A model generated the notes under the pieces. The model saw only the letters and a program-made list of their open reading frames with translations. It ran no database searches and was not told where the DNA came from. From the NCBI GenBank assembly GCA_965230005.1, contig OZ245934.1:5022001-5086000 (forward strand): a stretch of DNA of 64,000 nt, in the 5' to 3' direction. Numbering within the stretch: position 1 is the stretch's first letter; each line of letters starts with the position of its first letter. This document shows, piece after piece, positions 45,895 to 54,790 of the stretch. Origin of the DNA: SZUA-309 sp965230005 (GTDB lineage: Bacteria > Pseudomonadota > Gammaproteobacteria > Pseudomonadales > Azotimanducaceae). The position numbers and the translations under genes are program-made.

Positions 45895-46986
45895 ATGAGA
45901 ACGACCATGAAGACCCTCGCGACGCTGTTGCTGAGTGCACTGCTCTGGTCACAGGCGCTGGGCGCGCAGGCAGCAGACAAGCCGAGCTTCACAATCGCCT
46001 GGTCGATATACGTCGGCTGGATGCCGTGGGAGTACGCGGACTCGCAGGGCATCGTCGATCGCTGGGCGGACCGTTACGGGATCGAGATCGAGGTCGTCCA
46101 GATCAACGATTACATCGAGTCCGTGAATCAGTACACGGCCGGTCAGTTCGACGCCGTCACCGCCACCAACATGGATATCCTGACCATCGCTTCGGCCAGC
46201 GGTGTCGACACCACCGCCCTCATCGTCGGCGACTATTCGAACGGGAACGATGCGGTGGTCCTGCGTGACGCGGAGGAGCTAGCGGCGATTCGCGGTTTGC
46301 CGGTGAATCTCGTCGAGCTGTCCGTATCGCATTACCTGCTGGCCCGCGCCCTCGACTCCGTCGGCCTCTCCGAGCGGGACATTACCCTCATCAATACGTC
46401 GGATGCAGACATGGTGAGCGCCTGGGCAGGAACCGGCGTCGAGGCGCTGGTGACCTGGAATCCGATGCTCGCAGAGATCCGCGGCATGCCGGCAGCAAAG
46501 ACCGTCTTCGACTCCAGTCAGATTCCCGGTGAGATTCTCGATCTCACGGTGGTGAACACGGAAACCCTCGAAGCCCATCCGGAATTCGGCCACGCGCTAG
46601 CCGGCGCCTGGTATGAAACCATTGCCCTCATGCTCGATGAGATGCGAGGGGGTGCCGTGCGCGAGCACATGGCCGCCGCGTCTGGCACCGATCTGGCCAG
46701 CTTCGACAATCAACTGGAAACGACGTACCTCTTCCCCACGCCTGAGGATGGCGTCGCCTTCGTGACGAGCGATGCGCCCCAGGAAACCATGCAGCGGGTC
46801 GCTGAGTTTTCCTTCAGCAAAGGCTTGCTTGGTCCCAGTGCCCCTGATGCAGAGTTCGTAGGCATCGAGTTTGCCGACGGTTCCGTCTGGGGTAACAGCG
46901 GTAATGTGCGCCTGCGCTTCACGGAAACCTTCATGGCCGCCGCCATGGAAGCGGCCATGGAAGCTGCAACGTCCTCCGGTCCCTGA
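45895..46986 (+). CDS. ABC transporter substrate-binding protein, urea-carboxylase-linked (NMT1/SsuA-like)
   Basis: This 363-aa periplasmic binding protein has a Sec signal (LATLLLSALLWSQALGAQA) followed by FTIAWSIYVGWMPWEYAD, the start typical of binding proteins next to urea/guanidine carboxylases. The ATG at 45895 with GGAG about 9 bases upstream is preferred to one at 45868. It likely delivers guanidine or a related cation to the permease and ATPase that follow. No riboswitch is evident in the 82-base spacer before it. Confidence 0.88.
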   Translation: MRTTMKTLATLLLSALLWSQALGAQAADKPSFTIAWSIYVGWMPWEYADSQGIVDRWADRYGIEIEVVQINDYIESVNQYTAGQFDAVTATNMDILTIASASGVDTTALIVGDYSNGNDAVVLRDAEELAAIRGLPVNLVELSVSHYLLARALDSVGLSERDITLINTSDADMVSAWAGTGVEALVTWNPMLAEIRGMPAAKTVFDSSQIPGEILDLTVVNTETLEAHPEFGHALAGAWYETIALMLDEMRGGAVREHMAAASGTDLASFDNQLETTYLFPTPEDGVAFVTSDAPQETMQRVAEFSFSKGLLGPSAPDAEFVGIEFADGSVWGNSGNVRLRFTETFMAAAMEAAMEAATSSGP

Positions 46987-47030
46987 CGCCCGGCATTGCG
47001 ATCTCGATCCAGCTCAAGAACTGTCTGAAC

Positions 47031-47864
47031 GTGCCCCGCCTCATCAACCTGCGACCCAGTCGATCCCTGGCGCTCGGCCTGACCGCGGTGCCGTTCCTCG
47101 CACTGCTGCTGACCTATCAGGCAGCGTCGAGCGTCCGGCTGGCTGAGAATCCCCAGGACAGGCTGCTCCCTGCGTTCAGCACCATGGGCGATGCCATCGT
47201 TCGCATGGCGTTTACGGAGGACAAACGCTCCGGCGACTATCTGCTCTGGACAGACACGGTGACGAGCCTCGAGCGGCTGGCGCTGGGTGTGGGTACCGGT
47301 GCCTTCTTCGGCCTGGTCATCGGCCTGCTTGCCGGCCTGCTGCCGATGATGCGCGCGGTGCTGTCACCATCGCTGGCGGCACTCGCCATGGTGCCACCGC
47401 TGGCGCTGCTGCCGATCCTGTTCATCACCCTTGGCCTGGATGAGCTGTCGAAGATCGTGCTCATTGCGATCGGGGTAGGCCCTTTCATCGCCCGTGACCT
47501 CGAGGCGAGAATCCGTGAGCTGCCTGCGGAGGAGCTCATCAAGGCGCAGACGCTGGGCGCGGGAACCTGGCTTACGCTCTGGCGTGTGGTGTTGCCGCAG
47601 ATGCTGCCGCGACTGATTGACGCGGTCCGGCTTTCCCTCGGCGCTGCCTGGCTTTTTCTCATCGCCGCGGAAGCGATTGCCTCCACGGAGGGGCTTGGCT
47701 ACCGGATCTTTCTCGTCCGACGCTATCTCGCCATGGACATCATCCTGCCTTACGTGGCCTGGATTACGCTGCTTGCCTGGCTGACGGACTATGCCTTGCG
47801 CCGGATCAACCTCGCGCTTTTCCCCTGGTACGCGGCTCAGGTCGATGCCGAGGCGAAGACATGA
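47031..47864 (+). CDS. ABC transporter permease (SsuC/TauC type)
   Basis: This 277-aa protein has about six hydrophobic helices and the family EAA loop (RIRELPAEELIKAQTLGAGTW). It starts with GTG 44 bases after the binding-protein gene; the ribosome site is weak. It overlaps the ATPase gene by ATGA. It forms the membrane channel of the guanidine/urea-linked importer. Confidence 0.9.
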   Translation: MPRLINLRPSRSLALGLTAVPFLALLLTYQAASSVRLAENPQDRLLPAFSTMGDAIVRMAFTEDKRSGDYLLWTDTVTSLERLALGVGTGAFFGLVIGLLAGLLPMMRAVLSPSLAALAMVPPLALLPILFITLGLDELSKIVLIAIGVGPFIARDLEARIRELPAEELIKAQTLGAGTWLTLWRVVLPQMLPRLIDAVRLSLGAAWLFLIAAEAIASTEGLGYRIFLVRRYLAMDIILPYVAWITLLAWLTDYALRRINLALFPWYAAQVDAEAKT

Positions 47865-48628
47865 GCGCACTGCAGCTCGAGCAACTGCGCAAGGTGTACG
47901 GCGAGACGGTTGTGCTGGATGGCATCGACCTCGAGCTTGCCAGCGGGGAGTTCTGCACGGTCGTCGGTGCCAGCGGCTGTGGGAAGAGCACGCTCTTGAA
48001 ACTGCTGCTCGGTCAGGAGACACCGACCTCCGGCCGAGTGCTGCTCGACGGTAAGCCGCTGCCCGCGGAACCTTCGCCGGAGCGGGGTATCGTCTTCCAG
48101 CGCTACTCCGTGTTCCGGCATCTGACAGTGGCGGAGAACGTGCGCTTTGGCCTCGAGCTGCGCGACGGTGATCGGTTGCTGGGTCGCTGCTTCGGCGCCA
48201 AGCGGACGTCCATCCGCAAGCGCGCGAACGAGCTTCTCGAAGCCGTTGGGCTGACGGAAGCCGCCGAACGTTATCCGGTACAACTTTCCGGGGGCATGCA
48301 GCAGCGTCTCGCACTCGCCCAGGCCATCGCTCTGGAGCCGCCGCTGCTGCTGCTCGACGAACCGTTCGGCGCCCTCGATCCTGGTAATCGCGCCAGCATG
48401 CACGTGCTGCTCAAGGAACTCTGGGCGGGTACGAGTATGACGGTGGTGATGGTGACCCATGATCTTTCCGAGGCCTTCGGCCTCGGCACCCGCATGCTGG
48501 TCCTCGACCGACCGGTGCCACCGGAACCGGCGGCTGGCGCGAAAATCACCTACGACCTGGCGCTCGGCCGGCGACCCGTCGACGAGCCACTCGAACGAAT
48601 CCCAATGGAGACTCTGCAACATGCCTAG
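47861..48628 (+). CDS. ABC transporter ATP-binding protein (SsuB/TauB type)
   Basis: This 255-aa ATPase has Walker A GASGCGKST, signature LSGGMQQRLALAQAI and Walker B LLLLDEPFGALDP. It is complete and overlaps the permease gene (ATGA) and the next gene (8 bases), showing tight co-translation. Confidence 0.93.
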   Translation: MSALQLEQLRKVYGETVVLDGIDLELASGEFCTVVGASGCGKSTLLKLLLGQETPTSGRVLLDGKPLPAEPSPERGIVFQRYSVFRHLTVAENVRFGLELRDGDRLLGRCFGAKRTSIRKRANELLEAVGLTEAAERYPVQLSGGMQQRLALAQAIALEPPLLLLDEPFGALDPGNRASMHVLLKELWAGTSMTVVMVTHDLSEAFGLGTRMLVLDRPVPPEPAAGAKITYDLALGRRPVDEPLERIPMETLQHA

Positions 48629-49376
48629 CGCCGCTTCAGCTGCAACCGCCCAAGCTGCCGTCCTTGAAGAGGTGCTGCCGCCCGGCTGCCACTTTTCGCT
48701 CATCGTGCGTCGCGGCTACACGCTGCGTCTGACGGACCTCGAGGGTGGTGCAAACGTCGGTCTGCTGGTGTTCAACCAGGATGAGAAGACCGAGCGCTAC
48801 AACATGGCCGATACGCTGAAGGCTCAGCACATCTCCCGGTTGACGGTGCCTTACGTCCTCTACTCGGATATGGGCCGGGTCATGATGTCTTTCACCCGCG
48901 ACGACTGCGGCTGGCACGACACCTTCTGCGGGACCACTAATGCGGACATGATCACAGCCCAATATGGCGACCTCGACTTTCAGAGCGCACGGAACGACTA
49001 CTACCGGAATGGTCGTGACGGATTTCTCGTCGAGCTCGGGCGCTGGGGTCTGTCCCGGCGGGATCTGGTTGCCAATGTGAATCTCTTCAGCCGGGTCGAA
49101 ACGGACGAAGCCGGCAACATGATCTTCAAGGCCGACAACTCGCCGGCCGGCAGCACCGTTGAGCTGCGCGCAGAGCTCAACTGTCTGGTCGTGTTGAACA
49201 GCGCGCCGCATCCGCTGGCGCCCGGGGACCGTTACCCGACCGGTGATGTGGCGCTCTCGGTCCACTGGACCGGTCCGGCGCCGGCCGACGATCCCTGCCG
49301 CACGGTGCTCCCGGAAAATGAGCGGGGTTTCCAGAACAGCGAGCAGTGGTTTGCGCAGACGGGAGGTGTGGCGTGA
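48621..49376 (+). CDS. cgdA: Urea-amidolyase-associated protein 1, carboxyguanidine deiminase subunit
   Basis: This 251-aa DUF1989-family protein has the block DDCGWHDTFCGTTNAD. Proteins of this pair were shown to form the carboxyguanidine deiminase that turns carboxyguanidine into allophanate. The start at 48621 (MPSAASAATAQ) overlaps the ATPase stop by 8 bases with GGAG upstream; the longer open frame is antisense/overlap noise. It is followed by its partner through a GTGA overlap. The A/B naming of the two subunits is from memory and may be exchanged. Confidence 0.88.
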   Translation: MPSAASAATAQAAVLEEVLPPGCHFSLIVRRGYTLRLTDLEGGANVGLLVFNQDEKTERYNMADTLKAQHISRLTVPYVLYSDMGRVMMSFTRDDCGWHDTFCGTTNADMITAQYGDLDFQSARNDYYRNGRDGFLVELGRWGLSRRDLVANVNLFSRVETDEAGNMIFKADNSPAGSTVELRAELNCLVVLNSAPHPLAPGDRYPTGDVALSVHWTGPAPADDPCRTVLPENERGFQNSEQWFAQTGGVA

Positions 49377-50008
49377 GCGAGCTCATGAGCGAAAGAACGC
49401 CGCTGTCGAGCACCACCATCCGCGCGGGACATCCCTTCGTTGCGGAGCTCAAGGCTGGCCAGCACTGCCGCATCATCGACACGGAAGGCAACGAGGCCAT
49501 CGACGCCTTTTTCTTCAGTGCGGAAGACCCCACGGAGCGCTACTCCGCCGTTGATACGATCCGCGCACAGAAAAACGTTTATCTCACCACCGGCACCACA
49601 CTCCTCTCGACGGAGAACCGGCCCCTGCTGACGATCGTCGACGATACGGTCGGTCGCCACGACACCCTCGGCGGCGCCTGCGCCGCCGAGAGCAACACGG
49701 TGCGCTATGCGCATGACAAGAAGTTCATGCACAACTGCCGGGACAACTTTCTCCTCGGGCTGCTCGCCAAGTGCGACGGTCTGACCAAGCGCGACATCGG
49801 CAGCAATATCAACTTCTTCATGAACGTGCCGGTTACACCGGCTGGTGGGCTCACCTTCGAAGACGGTATCTCCGGCCCCGGCCACTACGTCGAGCTCCGG
49901 GCTGAGATGGACGTGCTCGTGCTGATTTCCAACTGTCCGCAGTTGAATAACCCCTGCAGCGGCTTCAACCCGACACCGGTCGAGTTCGTCGTTTACGACG
50001 GCAGCTGA
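49373..50008 (+). CDS. cgdB: Urea-amidolyase-associated protein 2, carboxyguanidine deiminase subunit
   Basis: This 211-aa DUF1989-family protein carries GRHDTLGGACAAESN and YVELRAEMDVLVLISNCPQ. A GTG start overlapping the previous stop (GTGA) has the strong ribosome site GGAGG 7 bases upstream. Together with the preceding subunit and the carboxylase it argues for guanidine, rather than urea, as the substrate of this route. Confidence 0.88.
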   Translation: MSELMSERTPLSSTTIRAGHPFVAELKAGQHCRIIDTEGNEAIDAFFFSAEDPTERYSAVDTIRAQKNVYLTTGTTLLSTENRPLLTIVDDTVGRHDTLGGACAAESNTVRYAHDKKFMHNCRDNFLLGLLAKCDGLTKRDIGSNINFFMNVPVTPAGGLTFEDGISGPGHYVELRAEMDVLVLISNCPQLNNPCSGFNPTPVEFVVYDGS

Positions 50009-50027
50009 CAGACCAGGACACCTGACC

Positions 50028-53000
50028 ATGATCCAACGCGTGCTCATCGCCAATCGGGGCGCCATCGCCACGCGCGTGCAACGAACGCTCGAGCGCATGG
50101 GCATCAAGAGCATCGCCGTGTTTGCGGAAGCGGATCGGGCTTCCCGGCATGTGGCACAGGCGACCGAAGCCTACAGCCTCGGTGCCGGTGGTGCTGTCGA
50201 TACCTACCTCAACGCCGAACGGCTGCTGGACATCGCCCGGCGGGCAGAGGCGGATGCGATTCATCCCGGCTACGGCTTTCTCTCGGAGAATCCGGCTTTT
50301 GCCGAAGCCGTTGAAGCAGCGGGTCTCCGCTTTCTCGGACCAACGGGACCGCAGATTGAAGCTTTCGGGCTCAAACACGAGGCCAGGCGCCTCGCGGCGG
50401 AAGCGGACGTGCCGCTGCTGACCGGGTCGCCGCTGCTCGAGTCGATCGATGAGGCGCTCGCGGCTGCGGCGGAGATTGGCTGGCCGGTGATGCTCAAGAG
50501 CAGCGCCGGAGGTGGTGGTATCGGCATGCGTGCCTGCCGCACGACCGAGGAGCTCCGCGCCGCTTTCGACGCCGTCACCGCGCAGGCGGCGAGCAGCTTT
50601 GGTGACGACCGGCTCTATCTCGAGCGCTTCATCGACGCCGCCCGCCACGTGGAGGTACAGGCCTTCGGTGATGGCGAGGGCAGGGTGATCGTGCTCGGCG
50701 ACCGGGACTGCTCCATGCAGCGCCGTAACCAGAAGATCATCGAAGAAGCGCCCGCACCCGCGCTCCCGGAAGGGGTGCGCTCAGCCATGCACGAAGCCGC
50801 GAGGCGACTGCTCGAGCGCGTTTCCTACCGTTCCGCCGGGACCGTGGAGTTTCTCTACGATGCCGATCGCGAGGATTTTCACTTCCTCGAGGTCAACGCG
50901 CGGCTGCAGGTGGAGCATGGCGTCACGGAGCTGGTGACCGGCGTCGATATCGTCGAATGGATGGTGCGCATTGCGCAGGACGAGCAGGACTTCCTGAAAG
51001 AGCCTGCGGTTTGCGGTAACGCCATGCAGGTCCGCGTCTATGCGGAAGATCCGGCCCGGGACTTTCGTCCGTCGCCCGGTCTGGTGACGGCCCTCGAGCT
51101 GCCTGCCCCGAGTGAATCCCTGCGCGTCGACGGCTGGCTGGAGGCCGGTGTGACGGTGCCGGCCGAGTTCGATCCCATGCTCAGCAAGATCATCGCTGTG
51201 GGCGAGGATCGTGAACAGGCCCGGGAGCGACTGCTGGCGGCGCTCGAGGTCGCCCGTATCGATGGGGTAGAGACCAACCTCGCCTTTCTTCGCGCCGCCC
51301 TCGCACTGCCCGATTTCATCGCCGCCCGCCAGACCACGAGCACCGCCGCGGCAGTGCCTGCACCGGGACAGAGTGTGGAGGTGCTGACGCCGGGCACGCT
51401 CACCAGCGTGCAGGACGTCGAAGGCCGTCTCGGTTTCTGGCATGTCGGTGTGCCACCGTCCGGGGCCTTTGACGGGCGCTCGCTGGCACGAGCGAACGCG
51501 CTCGTCGGCAACGACCACAACGCAGCCGGGCTTGAACTGCTGGCCCGGGGCCCGCGGCTCCGCTTTGCCTCGAAGGCCAGGGTTGCGCTCTGTGGCGCCA
51601 GCGCAGAGGCGTCTCTGGACGGCGTTCTGGTACCCCATGACGCGGTTTTCGACGTGGCTGCGGGCCAAACGCTGGACGTGGGTCGCCTGGCGGCGGATGG
51701 CGAAGGGATCAGGACCTATCTCGCGATTTCCGGAGGCATTGACGTGCCCGAAGTGCTCGGCAGCCGCGCTACCTTCGACCTCGGCGTGTTTGGTGGCCAT
51801 GGCGGACGCCAGCTCCGTGCCGGTGACGTTCTGCCGATCGGTGTGGCCGGTGATGCAGGTCGGCAAGCCATAGTTCCGCCGGTTCCCCTTGAAGACAGAA
51901 CGACCCTGCGTGTGGTGCAGGGGCCGCATATAGCGCCCGACTTCCTGACCGAAGCGTACCTCGACGAGTTCTACGCCACGGACTGGACCGTGCACTACAA
52001 CTCCTCGCGCACGGGTATTCGCCTGGAAGGTCCTGTGCCACAGTGGGCTCGCCCGGACGGCGGCGACGCGGGGCTGCATCCCTCGAACGTGCACGACAAT
52101 GCCTACGCCTTCGGCGCCATCGACTTCACCGGCGATATGCCGATCATCCTCGGGCCGGACGGACCCAGCCTCGGTGGCTTTGTCAGCCCCGCGGCGATCG
52201 CCGCTGCCGACCGCTGGAAACTCGGCCAGCTCAAAGCCGGTGATCGTGTCCGCTTCCAGCCCATCGATGCAGACGCCGCCGCCGCGCTCTTCGAGAAACC
52301 GGAGGTCGAGGCGCCCGCAGTGGCGAGTTGGCGAAAGTCGGCGGAGCAGGTCGTCGTCGAGGCAGACACCGATCACGATGTGGTGCTCCGATCGGCGGGC
52401 GACAGCTTCCTGCTGCTGGAATTCGGCGCCCCGGAGCTGGACCTGGCGTCACGGCTTCGGGTCGAGGCGCTGCAGCGCTGGCTCACGGACGCGGGCGACC
52501 CGGACGTGCTCGAGATGACGCCCGGTGTACGCAGCCTGCAGCTGCGTATCCCTGTCGGCGCCGACCGCCGGCGGCTGCTCCGGCACCTCACCGACGGCCT
52601 GGACGCAGTCGGCGACGGAAGAGGTGTGACCATCCCTTCACGGGTCGTCCACCTGCCGCTGGCCTGGGACGATCCGGCCACGCAGGAAGCGACGGAACGG
52701 TACATGCAGACCGTGCGCGCGGACGCCCCCTGGTGCCCGCGTAACATCGAGTTCATCCGCCGCATCAATGGTCTCGAAGACGAGGCCGCCGTGAAGCGCA
52801 TTGTTTACGACGCGGCTTATCTGGTGCTGGGTCTTGGCGACGTCTATCTGGGTGCGCCGGTGGCCACACCCGTCGATCCGCGCCACCGGCTGGTGACCAC
52901 AAAGTACAACCCGGCCCGCACCTGGACCCCGGAGAACGCGGTCGGGATCGGCGGCGCTTACCTCTGCATTTACGGTATGGAGGGCCCCGGGGGTTATCAG

Positions 53001-53585
53001 TTTGTCGGCCGCACGGTGCAGGTCTGGAACCGCTATCGCAGCGCAGCCCCGTTCCAGAAGCCCTGGCTGTTACGCGGCTTTGATCAGCTGCGCTTTTTCG
53101 AGGTGGCACACGAAGAGCTTCTGGAGATGCGCCGCGACTTCCCGCTCGGGCGCATGCCGCTCGCCATCGAGGAAACGACCTTCAGCCTTGCGGACCACGA
53201 AGACTTTCTCGCGCGGGAAGCGAGCAGCATCGAGCAGTTCAGAACAAGCCAGCAGGCGGCTTTTGCGGAAGAACGGGCCCGCTGGGAAAGCCAGGGTTAC
53301 GATCCGGCCGCAGCACCGACTCCGCCTGCTGCAGAGGCGCTGGGCGAGGAGGAGGCAGGGACGCCAGTCGAAAGCCCGGTCACCGGCTCTGTGTGGAAAG
53401 TGGCTGCAACCGTTGGCGAGACCGTCGAAGCCGGCGATCTGATCATGATCGTCGAATCCATGAAAACCGAGATTCAGGTGCTGGCTACGGAGAGTGGACG
53501 GCTCGCGAGGCTACTGGCTGGCGCGGGCACGCCGGTGCAGGCCGGCCAGGCCGTTGCCCTGATCGATAACGCCGCGGTGCTGTGA
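50028..53585 (+). CDS. Biotin-dependent urea/guanidine carboxylase
   Basis: This 1185-aa multidomain enzyme has biotin carboxylase and ATP-grasp domains at residues 1-450 (AEADAIHPGYGFLSENPAFA; SSAGGGGIGM). A KipA-like carboxyltransferase half covers about 465-765 (GTLTSVQDVEGRLGFWHVGV). A KipI-like half covers about 785-1060 (IGGAYLCIYGMEGPGGYQF). A biotinyl domain occupies about 1110-1185, with the biotinylated Lys1146 in VESMKTE. It carboxylates urea to allophanate, or guanidine to carboxyguanidine. The adjacent deiminase pair favours guanidine. One active-site Asp/Asn position separates the two activities, but I could not place it with confidence. Length is normal for the unfused enzyme. 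Confidence 0.95.
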   Translation: MIQRVLIANRGAIATRVQRTLERMGIKSIAVFAEADRASRHVAQATEAYSLGAGGAVDTYLNAERLLDIARRAEADAIHPGYGFLSENPAFAEAVEAAGLRFLGPTGPQIEAFGLKHEARRLAAEADVPLLTGSPLLESIDEALAAAAEIGWPVMLKSSAGGGGIGMRACRTTEELRAAFDAVTAQAASSFGDDRLYLERFIDAARHVEVQAFGDGEGRVIVLGDRDCSMQRRNQKIIEEAPAPALPEGVRSAMHEAARRLLERVSYRSAGTVEFLYDADREDFHFLEVNARLQVEHGVTELVTGVDIVEWMVRIAQDEQDFLKEPAVCGNAMQVRVYAEDPARDFRPSPGLVTALELPAPSESLRVDGWLEAGVTVPAEFDPMLSKIIAVGEDREQARERLLAALEVARIDGVETNLAFLRAALALPDFIAARQTTSTAAAVPAPGQSVEVLTPGTLTSVQDVEGRLGFWHVGVPPSGAFDGRSLARANALVGNDHNAAGLELLARGPRLRFASKARVALCGASAEASLDGVLVPHDAVFDVAAGQTLDVGRLAADGEGIRTYLAISGGIDVPEVLGSRATFDLGVFGGHGGRQLRAGDVLPIGVAGDAGRQAIVPPVPLEDRTTLRVVQGPHIAPDFLTEAYLDEFYATDWTVHYNSSRTGIRLEGPVPQWARPDGGDAGLHPSNVHDNAYAFGAIDFTGDMPIILGPDGPSLGGFVSPAAIAAADRWKLGQLKAGDRVRFQPIDADAAAALFEKPEVEAPAVASWRKSAEQVVVEADTDHDVVLRSAGDSFLLLEFGAPELDLASRLRVEALQRWLTDAGDPDVLEMTPGVRSLQLRIPVGADRRRLLRHLTDGLDAVGDGRGVTIPSRVVHLPLAWDDPATQEATERYMQTVRADAPWCPRNIEFIRRINGLEDEAAVKRIVYDAAYLVLGLGDVYLGAPVATPVDPRHRLVTTKYNPARTWTPENAVGIGGAYLCIYGMEGPGGYQFVGRTVQVWNRYRSAAPFQKPWLLRGFDQLRFFEVAHEELLEMRRDFPLGRMPLAIEETTFSLADHEDFLAREASSIEQFRTSQQAAFAEERARWESQGYDPAAAPTPPAAEALGEEEAGTPVESPVTGSVWKVAATVGETVEAGDLIMIVESMKTEIQVLATESGRLARLLAGAGTPVQAGQAVALIDNAAVL

Positions 53586-54760
53586 TCCATGCGCTGATGC
53601 GCCGTGCGGCATTCGTGCCAGCACAATCCGCTCGCTGTTTTTTCGCTTGCGTTCTTGCGTTGCTCTTCGCCGCACCCTGCCACGGGCACCTTCTGAACAT
53701 GACGCGCGTGTCTGTGGCAGTGCATGAAACAGACCCCGGCGAGCTTCGCGTGGAGATCGACCTTGGCCAGTCGCTCATGACTGCGGCGGCGTACTGGTCT
53801 CTGGCGAGAGCCACTGGAGAGGAAAAGCAGCGACGCCTGCAGCCCGTGCTCGAGGCGCTCGAGCGTGGTCTGCGCCTCGACGTGGATGAGAAACCGATTG
53901 ACCGGGTGTTCCTTGATGCGGACTTTGAGGCGGCCTCGCTCGCGGCAATCGAGAATCCCCTGACGCCGCAGATGGCCGTGTTGCGCTGGCGTCTCCCGCC
54001 GGTGCCTGACGCTCGGCTCCGGGTGGGGCTCGCCGAGGACTTCCAGGTGCCCTGGCCCTGTCTTGTCCGCGTGGACAGCGATCGCCGGTCCCTGCCGGTC
54101 TCGCGCCTGCTCACGGAGGATCGCTTGGCCAGCGGTGCCCTGGCGCTCGCTGATTCCGGGGACCCTGAGGCTGCCCAGGATTCACCGGTCGATCTCTTCC
54201 TGGTGTATGGTTTTCTCGGCTTCCAGCACATTCTGCCGCTGGGTCTGGACCATGTGCTGTTTGTGCTGGGGCTCTTTTTTCTTGGCGGTGGCGCCCGTCA
54301 GCTGACGCTCCTGGTGTCCTGCTTCACGGTGGCGCACTCGCTGACCCTGGCCCTTGCAACCTTTCGGGTGATCGATCTGCCGGCGGTGTTCGTCGAGTCG
54401 CTGATCGCCGCCTCTATCGTCTACATCGGCCTGGAGAAGCTGCTCTCAGCGGACAGCGGCGCCCGCTCTCGGCAGCGGCTGCGTTATGCGGTGGTCTTCG
54501 GCTTCGGTCTGCTCCATGGGCTGGGCTTCGCGCGGGTGCTCGGGGAAGTCGGGTTACCTGATGGACAGTTTCTGTGGGCGCTGCTGGCTTTTAACGTTGG
54601 CGTGGAACTCGGCCAGCTGTTTGTTCTGCTGCTGGCCTTTGGCACCGTCGGGCTGTTCCGGCACCGGTCGTGGTATGCGTCTTGCATCGCTACACCCGGT
54701 GCCATCGTGGTTGCCGGTGTCGGTCTCTACTGGCTCGTTCAGCGGGCCACCGGCTGGTGA
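53582..54760 (+). CDS. HupE/UreJ-family membrane protein
   Basis: This 392-aa protein has a signal-like N-terminus, a periplasmic region of about 200 residues (containing DPGELRVEIDLGQSL), then six or so hydrophobic helices. The family motifs are LGLDHVLFVLGLFFLG, HSLTLALA, FGLLHGLGFA and FNVGVELGQL. HupE/UreJ proteins are nickel permeases or metal-homeostasis proteins linked to hydrogenase and urease. The GTG start overlaps the carboxylase stop (GTGA). Nickel is needed by the urease and perhaps the ureohydrolase encoded in this window, but the direct partners here are the two hydrolase-fold genes that follow. Confidence 0.85.
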   Translation: MIHALMRRAAFVPAQSARCFFACVLALLFAAPCHGHLLNMTRVSVAVHETDPGELRVEIDLGQSLMTAAAYWSLARATGEEKQRRLQPVLEALERGLRLDVDEKPIDRVFLDADFEAASLAAIENPLTPQMAVLRWRLPPVPDARLRVGLAEDFQVPWPCLVRVDSDRRSLPVSRLLTEDRLASGALALADSGDPEAAQDSPVDLFLVYGFLGFQHILPLGLDHVLFVLGLFFLGGGARQLTLLVSCFTVAHSLTLALATFRVIDLPAVFVESLIAASIVYIGLEKLLSADSGARSRQRLRYAVVFGFGLLHGLGFARVLGEVGLPDGQFLWALLAFNVGVELGQLFVLLLAFGTVGLFRHRSWYASCIATPGAIVVAGVGLYWLVQRATGW

Positions 54761-54790
54761 GGCGATGAAGCGAAGCAGGGAGGAATCATT

